A stretch of DNA of 64,000 nt from the NCBI GenBank assembly GCA_025449115.1, contig JAHLKC010000147.1, positions 1-64,000 on the forward strand, written 5' to 3'. The notes under the pieces are model-generated. The model saw only the letters and a program-made list of their open reading frames with translations. It was not told the origin of the DNA and made no database searches. This document shows, in pieces, positions 24,256 through 37,100 of this stretch. The stretch is from Chytridium lagenaria. Taxonomy: Eukaryota > Chytridiomycota > Chytridiomycetes > Chytridiales > Chytridiaceae. How positions within the stretch are numbered: position 1 is the stretch's first letter; each line of letters opens with the position of its first letter. The position numbers and the translations under genes are program-made.

Positions 24256-24366
24256 AGGGTAGTTCGAGCAGGGAGCAGCTACCCATAGGGTACGCAAGCG
24301 CCTGCGTCGAACGCGCCCGCCTTTCCTACATCAACGTCTAGTGACTTCAGGATGAGAACGAACTAA
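24256..24366 (+). repeat. YR element repeat B1
   Basis: 111 bp from AGGGTAGTTCGAGCAGG to AACGAACTAA; no mismatch seen against B2 at 24559-24669. Its last base touches the first base of A2. Confidence 0.95.
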
Positions 24367-24475
24367 CTATGCGTGAGTGCAACGTTAGCAATTTAGGGGA
24401 GTGGGAAGGTCTGTGTCACAACACAGAAACTTTCCAAAGCTAGCAACAGCGCTCATCCTGTTGACATTGCTTTCA
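24367..24475 (+). repeat. YR element repeat A2
   Basis: 109-bp copy of A1, immediately after B1, so B1-A2 mimics a joined circle junction. Confidence 0.95.
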
Positions 24476-24558
24476 CCCACCTTCCCTCCCTAACCATTTG
24501 TTCTTTGCTTTTCATTTCATATCATGTATTATCCATATGTATTTCATTTAAATATACA

Positions 24559-24669
24559 AGGGTAGTTCGAGCAGGGAGCAGCTACCCATAGGGTACGCAA
24601 GCGCCTGCGTCGAACGCGCCCGCCTTTCCTACATCAACGTCTAGTGACTTCAGGATGAGAACGAACTAA
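24559..24669 (+). repeat. YR element repeat B2 (right end of the element)
   Basis: 111-bp copy of B1; its end (ACGAACTAA) marks the right boundary, followed by non-element ATTCTGTG. Confidence 0.95.
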
Positions 24670-24855
24670 ATTCTGTGAAGCTCATCTCGCCCCTTACGTC
24701 CTGTCCTGTCTTCTCCTCAGTGTACAAAGTATGCAAACTGAGAACTATTCTTGCAAGGAAAACTCCGCAGTATTCTACAAATGTCACGTGATATCACATG
24801 AACCTGCTTGTCCCACCCTCCGCAGTATATCAAAAATCGACTCCCATTCACCGTG

Positions 24856-24863
24856 TATAAATA
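24856..24863 (+). promoter_or_regulatory. TATA box of the U2 snRNA gene
   Basis: TATAAATA 39 bp before the inferred 5' end of U2, suited to RNA polymerase II initiation. Confidence 0.6.
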
Positions 24864-24894
24864 CACCCATTCCCCCCTTTCATCGTTCCTTACA

Positions 24895-25083
24895 ATCCTC
24901 TCAGGCCTATTGGCTAAGATCAAGTGTAGTATCTGTTCTTTTTAGTGTGATAACTAAAACACTGGACACTGTCCAGTTAAATCTATTATCACAATGATTT
25001 TTGCCTGTGACTCGAGGACCATCCGGTGCTTGCATCGGGTACCTTGGGACGGGTGTCGCTTGGCCTTTACACTTGCTGCCAGC
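24895..25083 (+). ncRNA. U2 spliceosomal snRNA
   Basis: The near-invariant U2 5' half is present: CTATTGGCTAAGATCAAG followed by TGTAGTATCTGTTCTT. This includes the branch-site recognition sequence GTAGTA at 24926-24931. A perfect hairpin ACTGGAC-ACT-GTCCAGT lies at 24961-24977 (stem IIb position). An Sm site ATTTTTG is at 24997-25003. GC-rich 3' hairpins follow to about GCTGCCAGC. The length of about 189 nt matches animal-type and larger fungal U2. The RNA pairs with intron branch points during splicing. The 5' end is set by analogy and the 3' end is approximate (within 10 nt). It lies only 225 bp beyond the retroelement, whose insertion leaves the TATA box intact. Confidence 0.93.
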
Positions 25084-26362
25084 TGACGCCGAGGAGGGGT
25101 TTTTTTTCTCTCTTTGAAAAATCCCGTTTTTCTCTTTCTCCTTTCACCAGGGGAGGGATGAATTGGTTTTTTAATAAGAGCAATCTTCTTTTATCCATCA
25201 CTATCTTAATTGAAAAAAACAAAATGAAAATAAGAGACTCATCATCGATCGTCATTAAATGTTGCGATGGGATAAATATGTCTAAAGGGGTGGAAATATT
25301 GGAAAGAACTAGACTAGAAGGTTGCAGGTATTCATCATAAAACAGTCCCGCATCATAGTTGTTAAGTTCGCCATTATCCATTATATGAAGTATATGAAGT
25401 CCATACATACATACCTTCCTTTTACCTACCTTAACAACATATCGCTATTCGGGTTTGCCGACTAAAAGCTGAGTTTAAAAATGCCAAGCGCTCATTGGTT
25501 GTCGGTCTCATTTGCTTAATCATGGTGTACGGCAGGTGAGCAAAAAGAAGAATCCACCGAAGGATGTTGATTCAATATCACTACACATTGCTTATGTGGA
25601 TAAATATGATCAAGCCTTGTTTCACCATACCAGTAAAGCCGCCATCATATGAGAACCACTTTAATGTTAGACATTAAATGAACTTGGGAAAGAGTTACCA
25701 GCAAGATGAAGTGTGGCCAGTTGAGATAATTTTTTGGTAATGCTCACAATGAGATGGGTAAGTGTGGTGAGAGCACGGAGGAGGAGAGGGATAAATGGTG
25801 TGTGGAAATGCGCATTCTTTTGAGGGAAAAGAATGATCAGAGTTGGATGGCCATGATGGTTGACATTGTTTATTCCTCTCTGGACTCTAGCGAGTCCATA
25901 TTTAATTATTTATATATAGTTTTGATGTATTTAATTTATATGTTTTGATGAGTATACGCACAGTAAAGTAATACATTAATAAGATGTTTTGTCTCAAATC
26001 TGTCTTTACATCTTCATTAGTTAAGTAGTATTTAATATTTATTAGTGTGCGAATTACAAAAGTCAACTTTTTAGCGTTAGACATTTGTCTTTTTAATTCA
26101 AAGGTGACTATGATTTTGTTTTTAAAACTTAAAAACAAACCCATGGGCCATCACACTAGAAATTATTATTTACATTAAACAATTTCCACGAAACCTAACC
26201 ATACAAACCCCTAGTATACTTTAAAGGCTAAGCGGTTGTGTCCTGAACTCCTGATATAAGCTGGAAGGGTGTTTGGAACGCTCGTTCTTGCAGAAGTTCC
26301 TTTTTGTGCAATGGTTCCTTTGAACGTCTTTGCACTGACAAGTACCCAAACGCGAGGATGAA
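25084..26362. other. Intergenic, nothing recognised
   Basis: AT-rich sequence between U2 and the Kazal gene. Short open frames on both strands lack any motif, and no further RNA gene was recognised. Confidence 0.45.
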
Positions 26363-26370
26363 TATAAAAG
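26363..26370 (+). promoter_or_regulatory. TATA box of the Kazal gene
   Basis: TATAAAAG 70 bp before the ATG at 26440, well placed for a strong TATA-dependent promoter. Confidence 0.6.
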
Positions 26371-26439
26371 GGCACTTTTGAAGGTCCACAGTGTGCATCC
26401 ATCTGATCCTCATCATATACACTCCATCAACGCTACAAA

Positions 26440-27314
26440 ATGCTTCCCATCACCGTCGCCTCTCTTGTAATGCTCACGGTGACCCCGTCACTTTTGACCT
26501 CCTTCGTATCAGCGACCTCTCCAGTTCCACCTTGCGACACCAAGCTATGCTCCGACACCGCCCAGCCTGTCTGCGCGACGAACGGCAATACCTTTGGTAA
26601 CCAATGCCTCCTCATGGTTGCTGCATGCGAGAAGCCCTCTGCCAACATCTTGAGAGACCGTGAAGGGCCCTGCGGTGATGTCAGCTGCGAATTTACTTGC
26701 CCTGACAAGGCCGAGCCTGTATGCGGAACTGATCGCAAACCATACTCCAACATATGTGCTCTCATGACTGCCGCATGCAAAGATCCTTCCGCCAACCTCA
26801 CGAAGTATCACGACGGACCCTGCGATGGTGTTGAGCCTTTGCCTGCATGCGTGTATGATTGCCCCAACAATGCTGTTCCCGTATGCGGTTCAGACGGCAA
26901 GACTTACGACGACGAGTGTGTTCTCAAAACTACTGCATGCAAAGATCCCTCCGCCAACCTAACCAAGTCCTACGACGGACCTTGCGGGGTAGGCATTGAG
27001 TTCGGCTGCAACTATTACTGCGGTTCGAGTGATATAAACCCGGTCTGTGGATCTGACGGAATCACCTACAACAACAAGTGCCATGTGGGAAAACCAGCTT
27101 GCGAATCTCCCGAAAACACTACCGTTGTGCATGACGGGGCCTGTGGGATAATGGCGGCTACACCGTATCTTTGAAGAGCACCATGATTAAGACGGCTGAG
27201 GTCACCAGCAGCATCTACACCTCCAAGGACTTGTATGTTAGCGGCGCTGGTCGAATCGTTGATAAGACAGCGACGTTAACCCTGATGATCATTGTTGGAG
27301 CTTACCTTGTGTAA
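26440..27314 (+). CDS. Secreted four-domain Kazal-type protease-inhibitor protein with GPI-type tail
   Basis: Signal peptide [20 protein letters not shown], then four Kazal domains of six cysteines at about residues 31-77, 83-128, 137-182 and 190-236. The core motif is very clear in domain 3 ([13 protein letters not shown]) and domain 4 ([13 protein letters not shown]). By the family rule (second residue after the second Cys) the P1 residues would be Asp, Asp, Asn and Ser. As read, the frame stops at 27172-27174. One missing base in TGTGGGATAATGG would continue to [16 protein letters not shown] and a hydrophobic end [15 protein letters not shown], stop 27312-27314, which looks like a GPI-attachment signal. 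Kazal domains inhibit serine proteases; here it would act at the cell surface or outside. It is intronless. Confidence 0.88.
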
Positions 27315-27807
27315 ATCCCCTTTAACGCATCTATCCTGTCTCTACTTCCTGTTGTGAACAACATCATCTAACTGATCAAGTTCAACAACTAATGTACCCC
27401 CCCCTGTACCCCCCCCTTCTTTCCCAATTCCCACCAATAAATATTTCGGATAAAGCCTCGATATGGACCTCACGTTAATCTTCTGTCTTGACTTCCATCG
27501 CCGTTCCGATGTTGGTTTGGACGGATTCCCTCTTTTGTGGCAATTTTGATTTACCCAAATGGGATACTCCCGATGTGCAGGGGACCTTCCTCTAAAGCGC
27601 AATGGAAATCTTGCACGGCGGACCATATTGCAATTAGTGCTCCTCATGTTTGGTGCCTGGGTGCTTCATTTAATAAAGATCATATGATTATCGGGGAGAT
27701 CGTCGCGAAGCAAGCTTTCTTCTTGATAGTACGTCTCCGCAACAAGTACGGCCAAAGAAAAAAGTGCTTTAAAGGGACGTCAATACTACAATACACGGTA
27801 TTCCACC
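27315..27807. other. Intergenic, nothing recognised
   Basis: Contains two C8-9 runs near 27395-27416 and no recognisable gene. Confidence 0.45.
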
Positions 27808-30560
27808 ATGGGTTCCGCTAGGCGTACAAGCTTCCTCGTCTTGCTTTTTTGCCTTTGCGTTAGCTTGGCGCAAGCTTTTCATTTGGGTGATGATGAAAAC
27901 CATTGCTGGATTCAATCAAAGCTCTCGCCATGCCCACCTAGCTTTGACCTTCTGTGGATACAAAGGCCACCTGAACTTATCACATCAAGCACAACTTTCA
28001 ACGCAACATATTCCATCGTTCTCGGAAATATCGTAACCACCGGGACGCATCTCATTGCCCATGCGAATCTTCACGCGTGCCCTCAGGATATCGGTTTTTG
28101 TGATGTGAACGTCAGAAATGGAACTGCGTCTTCTAGTAAGTGCTTTCGATTTCGTTTGTTGAAGTCTCTACTAACATTGGTTGTTATCAGGCGGAGCTAT
28201 CGTAACCCAGGAAGCTGCGCAGGTCTCAAACAAAACCGTGATTTTCTCTTCTCTTAGGCTTGCCGCTGGGCAGTGGACTATTGTCGCCCATCTTCGAGTT
28301 TTCTCCCGAAACAGCACCAATGATCTAGTTCAACTGGACGTCGCAAGAGCCGTTTACAGGACTGTGATTCGGAGTTCTTGCTCGCCTGGCTTTGCCAAGA
28401 TCGGGGTCAACGATGATGGCGAAGCTCAATGTGCTGTCTGCAGCATCGGTTCTTTCTCAAACGTTACCGACAGTCCGTCTTGCAGGTACTGCGCGCCAGG
28501 AAACATTTCAGCCAGATAATGGGAAGACTTCTTGTTTAAGATGTCCGGAAGGGTACTTCCAAGACCGATCTGGTCAGGGATCATGCCTTCCTTGTCCTGG
28601 TTTTACTTACTCTGATGGAACCGGAGTCAGCTGCAAGAGTTGTCCTTTTGGTTCCTTCACATCGGGTGCGGCCAAGTCTGTTAACGAGTGTATTTGCGAG
28701 CAAGGTGGGTAATAAAGTTAGCTAACGATATCTGATTTCATTACTTAGGATATTATAGTGCATCTGGAAACTCCAGTTGCGCAACATGTCCATCCTCTGG
28801 CATATGCTGCGCCTGCAACTCTGATTCAGCAGCGTCATGGAATACCATTACGAGCAATTTAAAGAGTGGTGTTGCTGCTTGCACAGGATGCAGGAATGGT
28901 ACAATTTTACCGATTGCGAAACCAGGCTTCTATCCAGCGTCGGAGAGAAATAATCTTTTTTCAATGCGATCCGGAAGATTCATGTGTAGGAGGACCAGAC
29001 TTTCGTGATCATTGTGATGGGCTCATTGATCATGGTGTTGATGGAAGAATGTAGCGATGCTGGATCGGTATTTTTGAATATGTTTCAGGTATTTTTTAAT
29101 TTTTCGGTTACCCTCTTTTTCAATACCTTCCTCATCTGAATACTTTATGTGTAGGTCTTCGATGTGGCTCGACGTTACAGGTCTGTCTGGCCGCGATACA
29201 CATCATCCCTGCTTTATGCGGCCGCGCTTTTCAACTTGGACTTGACCTTCTTCCGTCTCGACTGCTTTCTACAAATGGACTATCTCACGCAACAGATACT
29301 GTGGCTGCTGATTCCAGTGTTTTTAGTTTTCAGCTTGCTTCTTATCTGTTATGTTTTCTATGCCATTCGAAAAGCCAGACCTGAATGGCGGCGAGAACCT
29401 TCGCTGCCGTGGGGTCCTGGAAAACACTACCCGTTCAACTATAGACGCCCTCTTACAAAGATTTTTGAGGTTCCGGATGCTGAATTCTGGCGAATTTGCG
29501 TCAGCTGGGCAATCTTCTGCCTTATCCCTGTTTACGCGATTGTTGTCTCAAGAGTCATTTTGCCTTTTAACTGCGGTGAAGCATTGAACTCCGGCTTTGT
29601 CACAGTCACATTCGTTAAAGAGATTAAAGAGTTAAAGTGTGGATCGGCTGAGCACATGGGCCTGGCTGCACCCTCAATCGCGGGACTTATTATATGGTGC
29701 ATTCTTCCACCTCTTGGTATCTTGGGTCTGACTATTCATGCCCATTACGAGAGACCTAATGACTGTAAGTATATCATCACTGTAGAAAAAGTCAAAATCT
29801 CATATGATTTTTAATCACAGTCGCCCGAATTCTACCAAATGTTCTGGCCGCTCTACTATCCCTTTAAGATGAACAATTCGTTCTTTTTGCCCATCAAGCT
29901 TTTCTCTTTCCTCCTCTTCCAAAGCACCCATGCGGCATTTAGATCCGATACTCTTCAGATGACAGCAGGGATTCTCGTTTTATTAGTGGAGCTCACGTTG
30001 ATTGCCTGGCGGCGTCCTTGGATTGAGGAATTTACCACATATATCCATTTTATCGCAAGTGGTGGTGTTATTGCCTTCCTAGTCTTTGCGAAAGACACTA
30101 CAACGGTCCCTACCTCAAGTGATAGTTTTAACAACTATGACCCCATTTTGACTACAACAATTACCCTATCTGCCGTTGTCGTGGGTATTCTACTCGCTGT
30201 CGCGACTATTGTGCCATTTCTTCCTTCAAGGTATTTTATTCCGCCCCCTTCTTTCGAATCTTTATCTCCTCACATATAATCTCTAATGCGTTTTCTCTTG
30301 AATCCAGTATGAGGCCAAAAATGTTTGAAAAAACCGATAACATTTTTAATCGTTCGAGAGCTCATAATATGCCGGGAATACACGTTTCAGTACCAACAGA
30401 GGATTGCGAAGGAAACATTAACGACGAGTCAAAGCGTTTAAAAATGGACTCTGTTCGGAGCTCAACCATTCAAAAGAGCTCAATGATCAAACAGGAATCA
30501 GAGGCAGAGTGGAAGGAAAGTGAACTGCCTCCCGGGTTCTCAATGTCGCAGCTGAGGTGA
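27808..30560 (+). CDS. Receptor-like multi-pass membrane protein with cysteine-rich (ephrin-receptor/GCC2-GCC3-like) ectodomain
   Basis: The ATG in CCACCATGGG opens a signal peptide (FLVLLFCLCVSLAQA). A globular ectodomain with N-glycosylation sites is interrupted by an intron (28136-28190). Repeated cysteine-rich units follow (CSPGFAKIG..., CLRCPEGYFQDRSGQGSCLPC, CKSCPFGSFTSGAAKSVNEC), like the ephrin-receptor-like/GCC2-GCC3 repeats. After introns near 28707-28748 and about 29085-29154 come several membrane spans: LLIPVFLVFSLLLICYVFYA, ISWAIFCLIPVYAIVV-like, IAGLIIWCILPPLGILGLTI, then LQMTAGILVLLVELTLIAW and ITLSAVVVGILLAVATIV. A last exon (about 30309-30560) encodes a charged cytoplasmic tail. 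At least one -1 break lies at about 28515, and the 28980-29150 region is unclear. It could be a surface sensor; the ligand is unknown. Confidence 0.72.
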
Positions 30561-30961
30561 TCCGCGCTGTTGATGCGGCTGGTCTTATAATATAATTGTG
30601 TATTTAATTTATTGACTCTCATCTTTTAAACCATCATGTGCGGCAGGCAAAGTTTTATTGATTCTTTCTATCAACAACAATAAACTGCATATTCAAAGTT
30701 TATACTCCAATCTCCATGCGTATGGGCATCCACATAGTACCTAAAAGTTGTTGAAACACATACATATACCGAAGAGGCAATAAACCTCCAGCAAAACGTA
30801 ACAAGACCCTTTACAGTATCATTGTTAAGCCTTTGTATTGAATCAGCTCCAAACTCATAGTTTCAGTCCAAGGTCTTGACATCCACCTTCACTTCGTTGA
30901 AATCAACACAGCTGGATGAATTGCTCAATCGCAAAAATTATTCAAGTATCGACAACCAAAA
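30561..30961. other. Intergenic between two plus-strand genes
   Basis: AT-rich 3' UTR and promoter space (AATAAA-like signals at about 30679). No other feature seen. Confidence 0.5.
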
Positions 30962-32788
<1,827 letters not shown>

Positions 32789-33259
32789 ACTTGCTTCAAG
32801 ACATTGTCAACTTTTGTTTTCTTTCGCTCTCTGGGAGGAGTTTCGCATCTCTTCACGCAGCTTCCGTCCAAATATATTATTCAAGGATTTTAATTGTTGC
32901 TTTTTTCTTTGTCGTTTTACCATTCATTGGCATATTATAGAGCTAAGGACCGACTGCAATTACTCTTATCAGTTTGTCAATTGATATCATTAGCCGAACT
33001 TGGAGCTGTACTTGAAACCGAACTTGGAACCGAACATGGAACATAGCACATACGGTAAATTCTAGCGATGAGGTATAGTCAGTTATTTGCCGTAATGGAG
33101 AATACACTATAATACCTTGTCATAATGAAGAATATACTATATTTACTCTGCTAAAATGGAGAATACACGTAATATAGTGAAAGCGCTTATTGAATTGGTT
33201 ACGTATGAACACGATGAACATTCACATGTTTTTTAAAACATAGGAGCTTATTTTTATTA
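32789..33259. other. Intergenic, nothing recognised
   Basis: Downstream of RPT5. Contains a few near-repeats of TGGAGAATACACTA (33090-33180) but no gene. Confidence 0.45.
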
Positions 33260-33690
33260 GTGTGTAGTCAATATGGTTAGCCTTAAAAACACTAAATAAA
33301 TCTACTCAAACTTGCAAAACTGCTCCAAATTGCGTGAGAGTCGGTGTATAATAAATTATTGAACCCATACGGAGCCAATATGTGAGCATGGAGTTTTATC
33401 ATATTCATGATGCCATAGTCAACATCGTTGGCCTACTCTGTGGCCAGGTGTGACGCGTGTGAGGTAACGGAGAGATAACAAAACCTACTCATAACATACA
33501 AACACTACTCCATATGTATGCTTGAGAGTTGGTGAACACATAAAAAACCAATACTGAGCCATCCATGAGCATGGGATTTTTTTCAACTTTTCTTCACAAC
33601 ATCATAGTCAGCATGACTGGCCAACCCTGTGACAGAGTGTAATGATGCATGTTATGTAACAAAAAAGGAAAACCTGCGCAAGACTGCAAA
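33260..33690. repeat. Diverged tandem repeat, about 2.5 units of roughly 170 bp
   Basis: Shared landmarks recur in the same order: GAGCATGG(A/G) with a T-rich tract, CATAGTCA(A/G)CAT with TGGCC, TGTG-CAG-GTGT, then AACAAAA-CCTAC/GC. They occur at about 33370-33500 and again at 33565-33680. A third, weaker unit is at about 33262-33330 (GTAGTCAATATGGTTAGCC...). No coding content. An old satellite-like duplication. Confidence 0.55.
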
Positions 33691-34079
33691 AACAGTCAAG
33701 TTGTTTGATACACATGTTTTTTGCAACTTCATTCATTTGCGGTGATAGTTTTTGATGTGAAATTCTCTCTTTGGTCCCCTCTGCTAAGCCCCAGCATACA
33801 AAGGCAGAGAAGATGGGATATAACAAAACTTAACGGAGTTAGTCAAAATGTTATAGCCATCAGCCATGTGAATAATGTAATTCTCCACAGTTTGTATTGC
33901 AGGAGGTACGGCGAACATATGTTGTTTATGTGCGTGTCCATGCGTTTTCTGTCTTTTATTTATTACTTGTGTATTACATTTATATGAGAGATTTCTTGAT
34001 GAAGTTTGTACCTCTAAATTAAGGGGTTTATATTAAGTTATTTCCCCATTCTATGTCCCAGGTAGTTGGCCTTACGGCA
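33691..34079. other. Intergenic, nothing recognised
   Basis: AT-rich sequence up to the 5' break of the copia-B element. Confidence 0.45.
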
Positions 34080-34189
34080 TGATCTTGCCTTCACTCTTAC
34101 TTGATGACAGAACCTCTACCCTGTAACCACCCGGTGAAGCAATCCTGCTGTTTGAGACAGAAGGCTGTAATGGAATGATCTGCGGATCA

Positions 34190-37100
34190 AGGAGCAGTCG
34201 GCTAACGATCATGCCAAGAACCTCATAGAGTCTCAAGTGACTGATTTGGTCTAGCACTTGATTGGAGAGGACTTCACGGCCAAGGAAGCGAGGGAGGCCT
34301 CGTGCCATTGCTTGAGCGTATATCCCAACCCAACCGCAACACCCTCACGCGCAAGCTCACGCGTCTCAGAATGAAAGGAGGCGATTCTTTACGCGTATTC
34401 GTTGCAGAACTTTGACAATGGTCAACCAACTCAAGGCAGCCAGAAAGGCTGTCTCCAACGAGCAACACATTGCTTACCTGCTCACCAAACTCCCAGAAAC
34501 TTACAACGTCGCGGTTGCCAACATTGAAACGGACGACAAAGCGGTCAAGGACTACAACCTGGTCGTTGCCAGGCTTCTCGACTGTGAAGAGAAGATCAAG
34601 GACCGCGTGGAGGCATCGGAGGAAGCGGAGGCCTTCTTCAAGGGGAAGAAACCAGCAGGAAAGGACGCGTCGAAAGGTGGAGATAAAAGGTCAGTGACTT
34701 GTTTTAAGTGCAAGAAGATAGGACACTATGCGAACAAGTGTCGCTCTGGGAAGAAGAAGGACTCGGGGAGTCGAGTGATGATACCTCAGAAACGAGAGAG
34801 ATGGTGGTGGTAGGAACCGTCATCGTGGGAAGTGGTGGAAGAAGCGCGCCTCGGACAAGAAGAAGTCTGCAAACACGGCGCGTGCAAGTCCAATTGCCTT
34901 TATGGCTATTGTGCGTCAGGTTGACGCGGAGGCTGGGGAAGCCTTGTCGGTTAAGCTGGAGAAGCGGGATAACCGATGGATTCTGGACTCTGGAGCCACT
35001 CACCATATGACCTTCTCGAAGGAAGGTTTGCGGGGTTACCGCGCCGCGAGCAGCCGCGTAAAAACTGCAGAGCACGGCGAAGGAATACGCGTGGAGGGAG
35101 TAGGAGATTTAACCCTCAGCATCAAGGTCGGGAAGGCCACGCAAACGATCACGCTCAAGAACGTACTCTATGTGCCGGAGCTCACGCGTAATCTCATCTC
35201 CTGGGTGCAGCAGCGTCGCGTGGCGTTGTTTTGGAGTCATCCAGCGGCAAGTATCGCCTCAGACACGTCGGATCGAACGACGTGACGGCAGAGTTCAAGG
35301 TTGAGGACAACCTATTTTATCTGGTGCAGCCAGACACCGCAGCAAACACCACGATGGGTGTGAAAAGCCAGTCGCTCAACAGCGCGCAGATTTGGCATCG
35401 ACGGATGGGTCACATCTCGATGAAGGCGGTGAAGAAGCTTGAAAAATCGGCAACGGGTGTACGCATCACGTTGTATAACGACGACGACGACGTGCTGTGC
35501 AAGGGATGCATTGAGGGGAAGCTTACGCGCTCCTCTCACCCGGAGAGAGTTGAGAAGGACTACAAAGTCTTGGAACGCGTTCACGTGGATTTGGCGGGAC
35601 CCATGAAGCGGAAGAGCTTGGGAGGGTCGCGTTACTTCATGGTGGTTGTGGACGCGTCAACGGGTTACTGCAACACGTACATGCTCAAGGAAAAGAAGCA
35701 AGCGGTTCAGTACATCAAGCAGTACAAGAGAGAGGCCGAGGCACTCACAGGTCGACGGATTGACGCGTTGAGATACTCGGAAAGGAACCCTGAGGAGATG
35801 GAACGACTTCGAGAAAAGCCGCATCTCCTGGAGATTGTTGCAGATAACGGTGGGGAATTTAAGAACAAGCAGCTGGAGGCATGGTGCCTGGAGGAAGGCA
35901 TCAAGCTCACGTTCACCATGCCCTACACGCCTCAGCAGAACGGTGTCGCGGAAAGAATGAATCGGTCGCTCATTGAGAAGGCAAAGTGCATGCTTAGCGA
36001 CGCGAGTCTTGACGACAAATTCTGGGGAGAGGCCGTTACGTGTGCCACGTACTTGTACAATCGATCTCCTCGTAAGGATGGGATTTCACCTCTGGAAGGC
36101 TTCACGGGAAGGAAGCCTAACTGAAACGCGTTGAATCTTCGGTTACGCGTGTACGCGCACGTCCAAAGGAACGACGGAAGAAGATGGAAAGAACGCTTGC
36201 AAATGTGTTTTCTTGGGATATGAGGGATGGGGTATCGCCTTTACAATCCAGTCACGAAGAAAGTAGTGCGCAGCAAGACTGTTGTGTTTGACGAGTTGAA
36301 CACTGGAGTGTGGGAAGGACACGACGCAGACGTGTCCACCTGGAAGGTACACAGGAAGCTGCTGGACAAGGTGGGAAGCGATTCAGGGAGTTGGGGGAGC
36401 GATGAAGACTCCGAGGATTCCGAAGATGAGTCATTGAGCTCTGAGGATGATGGAGATAACGCGTCACAGGTCAGTGAAGACAGCGAAGCGTTGGAGGATG
36501 ATGTCGAGGATGCTCAGGAAGAGAACGACGCGTCAGAAGAGTTCGAAGACGCGCCAACCTCGCCAAGAAGGACTCCTCAACGCGCTACACGCAGCGTTTC
36601 ACGTCTCCCGGTACCAGCAACACCACCAGCAGAGGAAGGCACTCGTCGTTATTCCCTGAGAGAGAGGAGGCCAGCAAACGCAGAATGGTTTAAGGCTCAA
36701 GCTCCAGGAAAGCGCGCTCCTGCTCCACGTAATCCTGCAGCACACACCGTTACCGTGATGAGTGACGAGGACGTGACAGATCCAGCAACCGTTGAGGACG
36801 CGTTGGGACGTGTCGATTCAGAAGAATGGTTGAAGGCGCTCCAGGAGGAGTACCAGTCGTTGCTGGAGCATCAGACGTGGCGTCTGGTGCCTCGACCAAA
36901 GGGCAAGCACATCATCAAGAGTGGATGGGTGCTCCGTTACAAGCGAAAGGAAAACGGCTCCGTGGAAAGAAGAAAAGCTCGATTCGTTGCGAAGGGATAT
37001 TCGCAGAAAGAAGGCGTGGACTACTTGGAGACTTACGCGCCAGTGATGAAAGGGGCGACCTTTCGGACAGCACTCGCGGTGGCAGCTCACGAGGGGATGG

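Larger units (their letters stand above)
19266..24669 (+). mobile_element. Tyrosine-recombinase retrotransposon with split direct repeats (Ngaro/PAT-like)
   Basis: 5,404 bp. Order: A1 repeat (19266-19374), gag, reverse transcriptase with RNase H, tyrosine recombinase, then B1 (24256-24366) directly abutting A2 (24367-24475), an 83-bp spacer, and B2 (24559-24669). The abutting B1-A2 pair is a copy of the junction that forms when the two element ends (B2 and A1) join in a circle. This is the hallmark of the split-direct-repeat YR retroelements, as opposed to the inverted repeats of DIRS proper. The two A copies differ by one base in 109, and I see no mismatch between the B copies in 111, so the insertion is young. 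There is no target-site duplication, as expected for recombinase-mediated integration. Coding frames are broken several times. Confidence 0.88.

Noticed and set aside
19266..24669. LTR retrotransposon or DIRS proper
   Set aside because: No LTR pair and no inverted terminal repeats; the split direct repeats and tyrosine recombinase point to the Ngaro/PAT arrangement.
27390..27420. C-rich runs as a functional quadruplex or i-motif
   Set aside because: Only two C8-9 runs without the regular four-tract layout; probably chance, and homopolymer lengths are unreliable here.
29164..29814. Independent 216-codon membrane protein gene
   Set aside because: It lies between splice-like sites in line with the upstream cysteine-rich exons and downstream membrane exons; more likely an internal exon.
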